From contig DAHUZK010000023.1 of NCBI GenBank assembly GCA_027306605.1, positions 1-64,000 of the forward strand: a DNA stretch of 64,000 nt, given 5' to 3'. The stretch comes from Acidimicrobiaceae bacterium. GTDB taxonomy: Bacteria > Actinomycetota > Acidimicrobiia > Acidimicrobiales > RAAP-2. A program made the position numbers and the translations under genes. Every line of letters starts with the position of its first letter. Position 1 is the first letter of the stretch. The notes under the pieces are model-generated. The model searched no databases and had not been told where the DNA came from. It saw only the letters and a list, made by a program, of their open reading frames with translations. This document shows, piece by piece, positions 1-8,916 of the stretch.

Positions 1-644
1 TGGGCGAGGTCGCGGTGCCGCGCGGCGACGTCGAGGTCGACGTCGACATGGAGAGCACCAACGACGGCTGCTACCTCTGGGGCGCGCTGGTCGCCGACCG
101 TCGCGCCGGCGAGCCGGACCCGCGCTACGTCGCCTTCGCCACCTGGGACCCCGACATCGAGGCGGGGGAGCTCATCGCCTTCAAGGACTTCTGGTCCTGG
201 CTCTCCGACGAGCGGGCGCGCGCCGTCGCCGACGGTGCCACCTTCCGGGCCTACTGCTACAGCAAGAGCGCCGAGCAGGCACAGCTCCACCGCCTGGCCG
301 ACCGCCTCGGCCTGCGCGACGAGGTGGACGAGTTCCTCGCCTCCGACGACTGGGTCGACCTGCTCGAGGTCGTGCGGGGCCAGCTGATCACCGGACGCAG
401 CAACGGCCTCAAGGAGACGGCGCCCCTGGCCGGCTTCTCCTGGCGCAGCGACGACGGCGGCGGCACGCTGGCCATGGTCAAGTACGACCAGGCGGTGGAC
501 GACGCGGACCTCACGGCACAGGCCGAGGCCCGGCGCTGGATCCTCGAGTACAACGAGGACGACGTGCGGGCGACCGCCGCCCTGCGCGGCTGGCTCGACG
601 GCCCGGCACGGGGCCTTCCTTCCATCGAGTCCGCCCACGGCTGA
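1..644 (+). CDS. C-terminal part of TM0106/RecB-like putative nuclease (5' truncated by window edge)
   Basis: The open frame runs in from the left edge (codons from base 3), so only the C-terminal ~213 residues are seen. They match the RNase H-like (YprB-type, DEDD) half of TM0106-family proteins, which join a RecB-like nuclease to this domain. The visible acidic exonuclease motifs are a D-x-D-x-D-M-E stretch near base 45 and a YNEDD motif near base 550. The segment VDLLEVVRGQ is followed by the LKETAPLAGFSW block typical of this family. The role in nucleic-acid processing is inferred from the family and no substrate is known. A GTG at base 15 could be misread as a start, but the frame is open upstream and the motif block begins there. 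Confidence 0.8.
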   Translation, partial: GEVAVPRGDVEVDVDMESTNDGCYLWGALVADRRAGEPDPRYVAFATWDPDIEAGELIAFKDFWSWLSDERARAVADGATFRAYCYSKSAEQAQLHRLADRLGLRDEVDEFLASDDWVDLLEVVRGQLITGRSNGLKETAPLAGFSWRSDDGGGTLAMVKYDQAVDDADLTAQAEARRWILEYNEDDVRATAALRGWLDGPARGLPSIESAHG

Positions 645-649
645 ACCGG

Positions 650-689
650 AGCCGGCGGGTCGTCAGCCGGCGGGTCGTCAGCCGGCGGG
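650..689. repeat. 15-bp tandem repeat, about 2.7 copies
   Basis: The unit AGCCGGCGGGTCGTC occurs at 650-664 and 665-679, with a third partial copy at 680-689. It begins six bases after the nuclease stop codon, in the gap between two converging genes. It could also form GC-rich stem structures, but no T-tract follows. Confidence 0.85.
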
Positions 690-710
690 CGCGGGTACGC
701 CCTCAGGCCG

Positions 711-1574
<864 letters not shown>

Positions 1575-1681
1575 CGTCATGGCCTCCATGTTGGCACCTG
1601 CGGAAACGGCAGTCACCGTCGCCGTCACGGGGCGCAGATCGCCGAGGGAGGCGACCGCGGAGCCGCCGGAGGGAGCTGCGC

Positions 1682-1882
1682 TCAGGCGTTGGCGGTGGTC
1701 CGCTTGGAGGGCATGAGCAAGATGACGATCAGGGTGATCAGCGAGAAGAAGAAGCCGAGGATCACCCAGGCGACGGCATGGCGGCCCTTCCGTTTGGCGA
1801 TGTTGTAGATCCACACCATCACGAGGACCCAGACGATGAAGCCGACGATGCCCCCGAAGGTCACTCCCACGCTGGCTAACAC
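1682..1882 (-). CDS. Small two-helix membrane protein, unknown function
   Basis: This 66-aa protein has two hydrophobic segments, about residues 8-27 and 39-57, separated by a short basic loop containing AKRKGRH. The layout resembles PLDc_N-like or superinfection-immunity-like two-helix proteins, but no diagnostic motif is visible. The start is GTG at 1882. It overlaps the end of a 17-codon upstream ORF with a strong ribosome-binding site, so translation may be coupled. The gene lies upstream of, and in the same direction as, the TauD-type gene, with a 107-nt gap between them. Confidence 0.6.
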   Translation of the reverse strand: MLASVGVTFGGIVGFIVWVLVMVWIYNIAKRKGRHAVAWVILGFFFSLITLIVILLMPSKRTTANA

Positions 1883-1929
1883 GGCTCCGTCCCGGCGTTT
1901 GCGTCGGTCCTGACGTAGCAGACGGTCAT
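1876..1929 (-). other. Possible 17-codon upstream ORF overlapping the start of the small membrane protein
   Basis: An ATG at 1929 follows a GGAGGGAGGG ribosome-binding site and opens a 17-codon frame (MTVCYVRTDANAGTEPC). Its TAG at 1878-1876 lies just inside the next gene, whose GTG is at 1882. The next gene has only a poor ribosome site of its own, so the peptide may serve translational coupling. It is a reading-frame observation only. Confidence 0.4.
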
Positions 1930-2039
1930 GTCGTCGCCCTCCCTCCGAAAGCCTGCGCCAGGCGGTGGAACTGGTGCCGGCGCGCCCGGCGCGCTGTTGC
2001 TGGCGACACGAGTCTAGGCCCCGCGCCCAACCCCGGTTT

Positions 2040-3560
2040 TCAGAGGGCCAGGTGCTCCTGGATCTCGGGGTTCTGCATGTTCTCCCTGATGTGCTCCTGC
2101 TGCTCTTCTCGTGATTCGCTCGTCCGCAGGAGCAGCGGCGAGAGCACCAGCCCCAGGACGACGCAGCCGGCGGCGATCAGCAGCGCCAGCCGGTAGCCGT
2201 CGGCCAGCGCGCCCACCATGTCGTGCCCGGCCACGACGAGTGACTTGGACCGGTTGGCCGCGATGGTCCCCAGGGCGGCCAGGCCGACGGCGCCCGCCAG
2301 CTGCTGGGACACGTTCACGATGCCCGAGCCCAGGCCGGCGTCCTCGTTGGGGATCTCGGACATGCCGATCCGCAGCAGCGGCATGAACGACGCGCCGGCG
2401 CCGAGCCCCATCAGCAAGAAGGCGAAGAAGATGCGCGGGAAGTAGGCGGCGTGCGGGCCGGCCGAGGCGAACAGGAAGAGGCCACCGGCGGCGAGCACCA
2501 TGGCCGGGTACATCACCGCCTTGTCCCCGAAGCGGCCCACCAGCTTGGCCGTGATGCCGGCCGACATCCCCGCCATGGCCAGCGCCTGGGGCAGGAAGGC
2601 CAGGCCCGTCTTGACCGGGCTGTAGCCGAGCACGTGCTCGAAGTAGAGGGCGCCGATGAAGAAGGTCGAGAACATCCCGATGACGAGCAGGCCGCGCACC
2701 ACGGCCGAGCCGGTCAGCGTGCGCAGCCGCAAGATCCGCAGCGGCATGATCGGGCGCGCCAGCCGCGACTCGAGCACGAGGAACCCGACACCGAGCGCCA
2801 GGGCCAGGCCGAGGAGCCCGAGCGTGTGCGCCGAGCCCCAGCCGTAGGTCGACGCCGTGACGATGGCGTAGATCACCACCATCACCGACGCGGTCACGAG
2901 GACGGACCCGAACCAGTCGACGCCTTGTCTGATGCCGAGGCCGACGTTGTCCACCAGGAGGAAGGTGCCGGCGATCAGCGTGGCGACACCCACCGGCACG
3001 TTCACGAAGAAGATCCAGTGCCACGACAGCGCCTGTGTCAGCACGCCGCCGGCCAGGAGCCCGACCGAGCCGCCGCCGACCGCCACGAACACATAGGCGC
3101 TCATCGCCTTGGCCCGTTCGGCCGCGCTGGGGAACTCGGTCACGATGATGGCGACGATCACCGAGGACGAGAGCGCGCCACCGATGCCCTGGACGAAGCG
3201 CGAGGCCACCAGCAGGCTCTGGCTGTCGGCCGAGCCGCAGGTGACGGAGGCGAGTGTGAAGAGGGCGACGCCGGCGAGGAACACCTTCTTGCGCCCGACG
3301 AGGTCGCCCAGGCGCCCGGCCATCAGCAGGAAGCTGCCGAAGGAGATGAGGTAGGCGTCGACCACCCACGTCAGGCCGGACTGGGTGAAGTGGAGGCTCT
3401 TCTGGATGTCGGGGAGCGCCACGTTGACGATCGAGCCGTCCAGGGCGTTCATGAACATGGCCAGGCAGACGACGACGAGGGCGATCCAGCGCCGGCGGTC
3501 GGCGGCGGCGCCGGCCGCGGCCTCGTCCTCCGAGACCGTCACAGATGGGTTGATGGTCAT
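2040..3560 (-). CDS. MFS drug exporter, DHA2 (EmrB/QacA-like) family
   Basis: The 506-aa protein has the length and pattern of 14-helix DHA2 transporters, which export drugs and other hydrophobic compounds in exchange for protons. The N-terminal part reads LDGSIVNVALPDI, then the cytoplasmic loop motif GRLGDLVGRKK between helices 2 and 3, and GGALSSSV in the following helices. Start ATG 3560. It is divergent from a marR gene across only 23 bp, the classic arrangement in which the MarR repressor controls its neighbouring exporter. The substrate is not predictable. Confidence 0.9.
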   Translation of the reverse strand: MTINPSVTVSEDEAAAGAAADRRRWIALVVVCLAMFMNALDGSIVNVALPDIQKSLHFTQSGLTWVVDAYLISFGSFLLMAGRLGDLVGRKKVFLAGVALFTLASVTCGSADSQSLLVASRFVQGIGGALSSSVIVAIIVTEFPSAAERAKAMSAYVFVAVGGGSVGLLAGGVLTQALSWHWIFFVNVPVGVATLIAGTFLLVDNVGLGIRQGVDWFGSVLVTASVMVVIYAIVTASTYGWGSAHTLGLLGLALALGVGFLVLESRLARPIMPLRILRLRTLTGSAVVRGLLVIGMFSTFFIGALYFEHVLGYSPVKTGLAFLPQALAMAGMSAGITAKLVGRFGDKAVMYPAMVLAAGGLFLFASAGPHAAYFPRIFFAFLLMGLGAGASFMPLLRIGMSEIPNEDAGLGSGIVNVSQQLAGAVGLAALGTIAANRSKSLVVAGHDMVGALADGYRLALLIAAGCVVLGLVLSPLLLRTSESREEQQEHIRENMQNPEIQEHLAL

Positions 3561-3571
3561 GACTTCGGGAC

Positions 3572-3578
3572 TATCCTA
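3572..3578. promoter_or_regulatory. Overlapping divergent -10 elements between exporter and marR genes
   Basis: The heptamer TATCCTA reads TATCCT on the plus strand (3572-3577), six nt before the marR GTG start. On the minus strand it reads TAGGAT (3578-3573), twelve nt before the exporter ATG. Both transcripts would be leaderless or nearly so. A single bound repressor here could block both genes. This rests on match to the actinobacterial TAnnnT consensus only. Confidence 0.45.
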
Positions 3579-3583
3579 GAGGC

Positions 3584-4042
3584 GTGATCGATCCGGCCGT
3601 ACCGGGGAAGCCGCCGGCCCGCCCCGCCACGGGGACCATCGTCCTGCTGACCCGGCTGGCCCGGGCCGTCTACCTGCACAGCTCGCTCGACCTGGTCGGG
3701 ATGAACCTGCGCAACATGGTCGTGCTCGCCTACCTGCGGGACCACCCCGGCGTGTCACAGCAGGCGATGACCGAGCATCTCTCCATGGACTCGAACACCG
3801 GGGTCCTCGTCCTCAACGATCTCGAGGATCTCGAATACGCCGAGCGGCGCCGGGACCCGTCGGACCGGCGGCGTCACATCGTCACCATCACCGACGCCGG
3901 CCTCGAAGCGCTCGAGCGGGCCGAGGCGGCCCAGGGCAGCATCGAGGACGAGATCCTCGGTGGGCTCAGCGCGGGCGAGCGGGCGCAGCTGCGTCGCCTG
4001 TTGGTCAAGGCGCTCGAGGACCACGATCCGCCGGGCGGCTGA
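3584..4042 (+). CDS. MarR-family transcriptional regulator
   Basis: The 152-aa protein has a winged-helix core. The recognition-helix region is GVSQQAMTEHLSMDSNTGVL at about residues 57-76, and the wing carries the family signature DPSDRRRH followed by ITDAG. Start GTG 3584, six nt after a TATCCT hexamer. It is divergently paired with the MFS exporter, so repression of that pump and of itself, relieved by a ligand, is the likely role. Its stop codon lies inside the first unit of a 19-bp tandem repeat. Confidence 0.9.
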   Translation: MIDPAVPGKPPARPATGTIVLLTRLARAVYLHSSLDLVGMNLRNMVVLAYLRDHPGVSQQAMTEHLSMDSNTGVLVLNDLEDLEYAERRRDPSDRRRHIVTITDAGLEALERAEAAQGSIEDEILGGLSAGERAQLRRLLVKALEDHDPPGG

Positions 4043-4106
4043 GCGGGCTCGGGGCGGCTGAAGCGGCTCGGGGCGGCTGAGCCGGCGCGGGGCGGCTGAA
4101 GCGGCT
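4031..4106. repeat. 19-bp tandem repeat, four copies, spanning two converging gene ends
   Basis: Copies at 4031-4049, 4050-4068, 4069-4087 and 4088-4106 share the core CGGGGCGGCTGA. The first copy holds the marR stop codon, and the stop codon of the converging SGNH hydrolase starts in the last. Copies two and four are identical, and the others differ at a few bases. Confidence 0.85.
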
Positions 4107-5016
4107 AGGACTTCGCCCGCTTCTCCATCTGGTGGTACTGGCTGACGTAGAGCTTGCCGATGAGCGTGTAGCCCGACGTCTTGGCGTGGATGTTGCCCTG
4201 GGCGCAGTACCAGGTGAGGGCGCACACGCTGGCCACCGGTACGGGGATGCGCCCGTAGGGTCTCGTCCTCACCGTCTGGGTCAGCGAGCCGTAGCCCCCC
4301 GTCGCCTTGGTGACGTCGACCAGCGCGCCCGACGACGACGCGTAGGCCTTGGACAGGGCGGGATTGATCAACGCCTTGAACGCCACCACCGACAGCTTGG
4401 CCAGGTCGACCGACGAGGCCGGCGGCGGGTTCTTGGGATACACGTAGCTCCCGAGGATCACGTCGGGGTAGGTGGACCCGATGAGCGGGACCTTGGGCCC
4501 GGCGGCGGCGCGGAGGTCGGCGGCCAGGGTCGTCACGTTGGTGGTGATGGTCTTGACCGCGTTGGTGACGCAGGAGATGGGGTTGGCCTGGGTGGCACAG
4601 GCGGTCACGTCGTTGCCGCCGATCGAGACGGTGATCAGTCCGATGTGTCCCCGGTGCGCGGTGATGAAGGCGTCGGCGGCGGCGATCTGGGTCGTGGTCG
4701 GGTAGGTCACGAGGCCCGTGGTGTGGGGGAGCACGTCGGGGCAGCCGATGGTGTGCAGGATCGACGTGGTCGTCGCTCCACCGCAGCCGAAGTTCACCAG
4801 CTTGAGGCCGGTGTGCCTCGCCACGTAGACGGTGTAGCCCGGAGTGGCGCCGCGCGAGGGCTGGTAGCCGACCGAGTAGGAGTCGCCGAGCGAGACGTAG
4901 TACGTCGGCTGGCGCTGCCGGGAGGCAGCCAGTGCCGTTCCCGGCACGCTGAGCACGCCGAGCGTGCCGACCAGCGCGAACGTGGCGCAGGCGAGAGGGA
5001 GCAACTTCTTCGTCAT
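4105..5016 (-). CDS. Secreted SGNH/GDSL-type hydrolase
   Basis: This 303-aa protein starts with a clear signal peptide: MTKK, a hydrophobic stretch, then an ALAAS cleavage site near residue 30. The esterase motifs follow in order: GDSYS (nucleophile Ser) near residue 43, the oxyanion Gly in NFGCGG, GGND (oxyanion Asn), and a C-terminal HAKTSG that supplies the catalytic His. Several Cys residues may form disulfides. Such enzymes cleave lipid, acetyl or other esters outside the cell. I took the ATG at 5016 because the signal peptide begins there. Confidence 0.85.
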   Translation of the reverse strand: MTKKLLPLACATFALVGTLGVLSVPGTALAASRQRQPTYYVSLGDSYSVGYQPSRGATPGYTVYVARHTGLKLVNFGCGGATTTSILHTIGCPDVLPHTTGLVTYPTTTQIAAADAFITAHRGHIGLITVSIGGNDVTACATQANPISCVTNAVKTITTNVTTLAADLRAAAGPKVPLIGSTYPDVILGSYVYPKNPPPASSVDLAKLSVVAFKALINPALSKAYASSSGALVDVTKATGGYGSLTQTVRTRPYGRIPVPVASVCALTWYCAQGNIHAKTSGYTLIGKLYVSQYHQMEKRAKS

Positions 5017-5083
5017 CGCACCATGTTGACTGGTTCGGCCCCGTTCGGGGCGGCGCCCCCCTGTCGAGACGCGGCCGGACGGG

Positions 5084-7780
5084 TCAGACGTCGGTCCGGT
5101 GCGATTGCACGAGCGGGTCGACCAATGGCTCCCGGGAGTCGCGCGCGGCCAGCAATGCTCGTGTCGTCGACGCGTCCTTTGGCCGGCCGAGCCGGTAACC
5201 CTGGGCCAGGGCGCACCCGAGGAGCCGGAGCCCCTCCTCGTGCGCCGGCTTCTCGACACCCTCGGCGATCGTGTCGTAGCCGAGCGTGCGGGCGAGCTGG
5301 ATGATGGCCGCCGCCATGCTGCGCCTGTCGCCCGGCGTGCCGAGGGCCTGGACGAAGGACTTGTCGATCTTGACGATGTCGATCTGGAGCCGGTCGAGGT
5401 GGGCCAGCGACGAGAAGCCGGTGCCGAAATCGTCGAGCGCGATGCGGATGCCCTGGCCGCGCAGCGCGGTCAGGTTCCGGATGGTGGTCTCGCTGTCGGT
5501 CAGGACCTCGCTCTCTGTGATCTCGAGGATCAGGGAGGCAGGATCGAACCCGGCGTCCGAGACCTCGGCCATGATGCGGTCGGCCAGGGTGGGGTCGAGC
5601 AGCTGGCCGGCGGAGAGATTGGTGCTCATCACGAGGCCACGGCCGGCGATGCCGTCGTCGATCCAGCGACGCGCCTGTTGGCAGGCGGAGCGCAGCACGA
5701 AGGAGTCGATCTCGCCGACGAGACCCATCTCCTCGGCGATGGATACGAAGAGGCGGGGGTCGACGAGACCCCCGCGGGGGTGGGACCAGCGCACCAGCGC
5801 CTCGAACCCGACCACCGCGTGGTGCTGGAGGTCGACGATCGGCTGATAGTGCGTGATCAGGTTCCCGCCAAGGATTGCCACCCGCAGCTCGTCCTCGAGC
5901 TCGACGCGGGCCAGGACGAGTTCGTGCATCTCGTCCCGGTAGACCTCGTAGCAGTTGCGGCCGTGCTCCTTGGCCTTGTACATCGCGATGTCCGCGTTGC
6001 GCAGCAGCTGCTCGCTGGTGATGCCGTCGACGTCGAAGGCCACGCCGACGCTGCCGGCCGAGGTGACGGGCTTGCCGGCGAGGAGGATGGGCTCCCGGAG
6101 GGATCCGAGGATCCGCTCGGCGACGCCGGTGATGTCCTCGCGGGACTGGATGTCCTCGATCAGCACCGCGAATTCGTCGCCGCCGAGGCGGGCCGCCGTG
6201 TCGAGGGGACGCAGGCAGTCGACGATCTGCGCCGCCACCCGCTTGAGGAGGCGGTCGCCCTCGCCGTGACCGAGGCTGTCGTTGACGATCTTGAAGTCGT
6301 CGAGGTCGATGAAGAGCACGGCGAGGTGGGTGCCCGTCTGCTCGATCCGGGCCAGCGCGTGCTCGAGGCGGTCCTGGAAGAGCGCCTTGTTGGCCAGCCC
6401 GGTCAGTGGATCGTGAAAGGCGCGGTACTCGAGCTCGTCCTCCAGGCGTATGCGGTCCGTGGCGTCACGGAAGCTCCAGACACGGCCGACGATCTCGCCC
6501 TCCACGCGTTGGGGCTTGGAGAAGAGCTCGACCACGCGGCCGTCCTTGAACTCGAGCGTGTCCGAGGTCTCGTGCGAGGGGTCCTCGAGGATGGCCCGCC
6601 AGGTGGCGAAGAAGGAGTCGGTGCTGACCAGCTGCTCGAGCACGAAGGCCAGCTTGATGGCCTCGTCGTCGACTGCCACGAGGTCCGGGGGGAACTGCCA
6701 GATCTCCGCGAAGCGGCCGTTGAAGCTCGTGATGTGCCCGTCGTTGTCGATGACCAGGATCCCGTCGGCCGTGGAGTCGAGCGTGGCGGTGAGGAGGGAG
6801 AGCGTCTCGCTGAGCTCGTGCTCGGCCGAGGCCTGCGCCGTGGCGTCGTGGGCCGACACGATGAAGCCCTCGACCGTGGGGTCGTCGAGCATGTCGACGA
6901 TGCTCAGCTCGAAGGGGATCGCCTCCGAGCCGTCGTGGCGCAGGAGGCCGATGCGCACGCCGACGGGGTGTGCCGAGGTGGCGTGGCGCGAGGCGGCGGT
7001 GAGGGCGGCAGCCAGCTTGCCGCGGTCGGGCCGGTCCACGATGTCGAGCAGGGGACGTTGCTCGAGGAGTTCGGGGTCGTAACCGAGGCAGCGGGTGATG
7101 GCGCCCGAGACCGATTCGAGCGTGCCGAGCGGCGACACCAGCATGATGATGGAGGCGGCATGGTGGACGAGGGTGCGAAAGCGCGCCTCGCGTCCGCTGG
7201 CCAGTTCGTAGCGACGGCGTTCGGTCAGGTCGCGCATGCAGATCAGCACGACGGGCTCGCCGAACCAATTGACGTTGGTCCCCACCACCTCGGTCAGCCG
7301 CCAGCCCTGGGTCGACTTCACCCGGAGCTCGATGGGCGTCCCGACCTCCTTGCCCTGCACGCTGGACAAGGAGCGGAACGCCAGCTCGTGGTCGTCGGGA
7401 TGCACGAGGGTGAGCCCGGACTGGCCCACTGCCTCGTCGATGTCCATGCCGAAGGTCCGCTCCGCCGAGCGGTTGCCCCAGACGATGTTGCCTTCGTGAT
7501 CGAGCAGCACGACGGGTTCGGGCAGGTGCAGGAAGGCATCGACGATGGAGGCGTCCATGTCGGATGCGGCCTGGTTCCCGGAATCGGACCCCGCCTGGTC
7601 CCCGGCGTCGGCAGCCTCCCCGGCCCCGGAACCGACATGGTCGTCTTCGGACGGCGCGGCGGGTTCAGAGCCCGCGTCGGTGCCCGGCTCGGTGGGCGCC
7701 GGGTCGCTCGACCTCCGCCACCACGCACCCCGGTGATACCTCGCATCACCCGACATGCGCCGCAGCAATTGATCTCGCAC
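5084..7780 (-). CDS. PAS-GGDEF-EAL cyclic-di-GMP turnover protein
   Basis: The 898-aa protein has a Ser/Asp/Ala-rich N-terminus, then about three PAS-type sensor domains (roughly 75-180, 190-310 and 325-440), a diguanylate cyclase domain (about 455-615) and an EAL phosphodiesterase domain (about 630-880). The signature LGGDEFAVL is intact, as are GFEALVRW and DDFGTGFSSL, so both synthesis and breakdown of c-di-GMP are possible. No membrane segment or signal peptide is seen, so it is probably cytosolic. Start GTG 7780 with AGGGG upstream; ATG 7756 is an alternative. Which activity dominates cannot be read from the sequence. Confidence 0.92.
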   Translation of the reverse strand: MRDQLLRRMSGDARYHRGAWWRRSSDPAPTEPGTDAGSEPAAPSEDDHVGSGAGEAADAGDQAGSDSGNQAASDMDASIVDAFLHLPEPVVLLDHEGNIVWGNRSAERTFGMDIDEAVGQSGLTLVHPDDHELAFRSLSSVQGKEVGTPIELRVKSTQGWRLTEVVGTNVNWFGEPVVLICMRDLTERRRYELASGREARFRTLVHHAASIIMLVSPLGTLESVSGAITRCLGYDPELLEQRPLLDIVDRPDRGKLAAALTAASRHATSAHPVGVRIGLLRHDGSEAIPFELSIVDMLDDPTVEGFIVSAHDATAQASAEHELSETLSLLTATLDSTADGILVIDNDGHITSFNGRFAEIWQFPPDLVAVDDEAIKLAFVLEQLVSTDSFFATWRAILEDPSHETSDTLEFKDGRVVELFSKPQRVEGEIVGRVWSFRDATDRIRLEDELEYRAFHDPLTGLANKALFQDRLEHALARIEQTGTHLAVLFIDLDDFKIVNDSLGHGEGDRLLKRVAAQIVDCLRPLDTAARLGGDEFAVLIEDIQSREDITGVAERILGSLREPILLAGKPVTSAGSVGVAFDVDGITSEQLLRNADIAMYKAKEHGRNCYEVYRDEMHELVLARVELEDELRVAILGGNLITHYQPIVDLQHHAVVGFEALVRWSHPRGGLVDPRLFVSIAEEMGLVGEIDSFVLRSACQQARRWIDDGIAGRGLVMSTNLSAGQLLDPTLADRIMAEVSDAGFDPASLILEITESEVLTDSETTIRNLTALRGQGIRIALDDFGTGFSSLAHLDRLQIDIVKIDKSFVQALGTPGDRRSMAAAIIQLARTLGYDTIAEGVEKPAHEEGLRLLGCALAQGYRLGRPKDASTTRALLAARDSREPLVDPLVQSHRTDV

Positions 7781-7953
7781 CAGTGCGTCCCCTCTTGGCT
7801 CCGAACCTACGTAGGTGTCGGGTTGTTCCAGCCCCGGTGTTGGTTGCCATCCGGTTGCACGTCACCGGGGCGCGCGGCGAGACGTCGAAGCGCGCCGGCC
7901 ACGGGGTCCGGGCCTCGCCACCGCCGCCGGGGCTGGGCGTTCCCCCTGACCCG

Positions 7954-7959
7954 TATGCT
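7954..7959 (+). promoter_or_regulatory. -10 element of menB (leaderless-type)
   Basis: TATGCT lies exactly six nt before the menB ATG, and no Shine-Dalgarno sequence is present. This suggests that transcription starts at or next to the A of the start codon. The spacing matches that at marR, asd, rmuC and recC in this window. Confidence 0.5.
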
Positions 7960-7965
7960 TCGGCG

Positions 7966-8916
7966 ATGGTCTCGGAGCTCTTCGACCCCTCTGCGTGGAT
8001 GGTGGTGCCGGGCTTCGAATTCACCGACATCACCTATCACCGGGCAGTCGACCAGGGGACGGTGCGGATCGCCTTCAACCGCCCCGAGGTCCGCAACGCC
8101 TTCCGCCCCCACACCGTCGACGAGCTCCTGGTCGCGTTCGATCACGCCCACCAGTCCTCCGACGTCGGGTGCGTCCTGCTGACCGGGAACGGTCCCTCGC
8201 CCGTCGACGGGGTCTGGGCCTTCTGTTCCGGCGGCGACCAGCGCATCCGCGGCGCTGACGGTTACCGCTACGAGGAGTCGCCCGACGGGGGCACCCGCGT
8301 CCCCGGACCCGACACCCGACGCCAGGGGGCAGCCGATGCCGATGCCGCAGCGCGAGCGAGAATGGGGCGTCTCCACATCCTCGAGGTGCAGCGGCTGATC
8401 CGCTTCATGCCCAAGGTCGTCATCTGCGTGGTCCCCGGTTGGGCCGCCGGCGGCGGCCACAGTCTCTACGTCGTCTGCGACCTGGCGCTGGCCAGTGCCG
8501 AGCATGCCTGGTTCAAGCAGACGGACGCCGACGTGGCCAGCTTCGACGGGGGCTTCGGCTCTGCCTATCTGGCCCGCCAGATCGGCCAGAAGTTCGCCCG
8601 CGAGATCTTCTTCCTCGGGAACACCTATTCGGCCGATGACGCACATCGCATGGGCGCCGTCAACGCCGTGGTGCCCCATGCCCAGCTGGAGAAGGTGGCG
8701 CTCGAGTGGGGAGCCGTCATCAACCAGAAGAGCCCGACGGCCGTGCGGATGTTGAAATACGCCTTCAACCTGGTCGACGACGGTCTCGTGGGCCAGCAGC
8801 TCTTCGCCGGTGAGGCCACCCGCCTGGCGTACGGGACTCCCGAGGCGACCGAGGGACGCGACTCCTTCTTGGAGAAGCGAGCCCCGGACTGGTCACCGTT
8901 CCCCTGGCAGTACTGA
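7966..8916 (+). CDS. menB: 1,4-dihydroxy-2-naphthoyl-CoA synthase
   Basis: The 316-aa protein belongs to the crotonase fold and matches MenB in length (about 310 aa in actinobacteria). MenB closes the second aromatic ring in menaquinone synthesis from o-succinylbenzoyl-CoA. Diagnostic stretches are RPEVRNAFRPHTVDEL, FCSGGDQRIRG (CoA/oxyanion region), GWAAGGGHSL and a C-terminal FLEKRAPDWSPFPW. ATG 7966 was chosen because the family N-terminus begins there and a -10 hexamer sits six nt upstream; the open frame further upstream is unrelated. No other men genes are in the window. The 3' end overlaps the converging antiporter gene by 24 bp. Confidence 0.93.
   Translation: MVSELFDPSAWMVVPGFEFTDITYHRAVDQGTVRIAFNRPEVRNAFRPHTVDELLVAFDHAHQSSDVGCVLLTGNGPSPVDGVWAFCSGGDQRIRGADGYRYEESPDGGTRVPGPDTRRQGAADADAAARARMGRLHILEVQRLIRFMPKVVICVVPGWAAGGGHSLYVVCDLALASAEHAWFKQTDADVASFDGGFGSAYLARQIGQKFAREIFFLGNTYSADDAHRMGAVNAVVPHAQLEKVALEWGAVINQKSPTAVRMLKYAFNLVDDGLVGQQLFAGEATRLAYGTPEATEGRDSFLEKRAPDWSPFPWQY

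Noticed and set aside
5765-5785. CCCCCGCGGGGG-type palindrome in the EAL coding region
   Set aside because: It is short, made only of G and C apart from its ends, and expected by chance in such DNA.
5099-8182. Very long plus-strand open frame (over 1000 codons) opposite the GGDEF-EAL gene
   Set aside because: It is rich in Asp, Glu, Arg, Val and Gly in the way of antisense frames in GC-rich DNA and has no recognisable domain, while the minus strand has intact PAS, GGDEF and EAL motifs.
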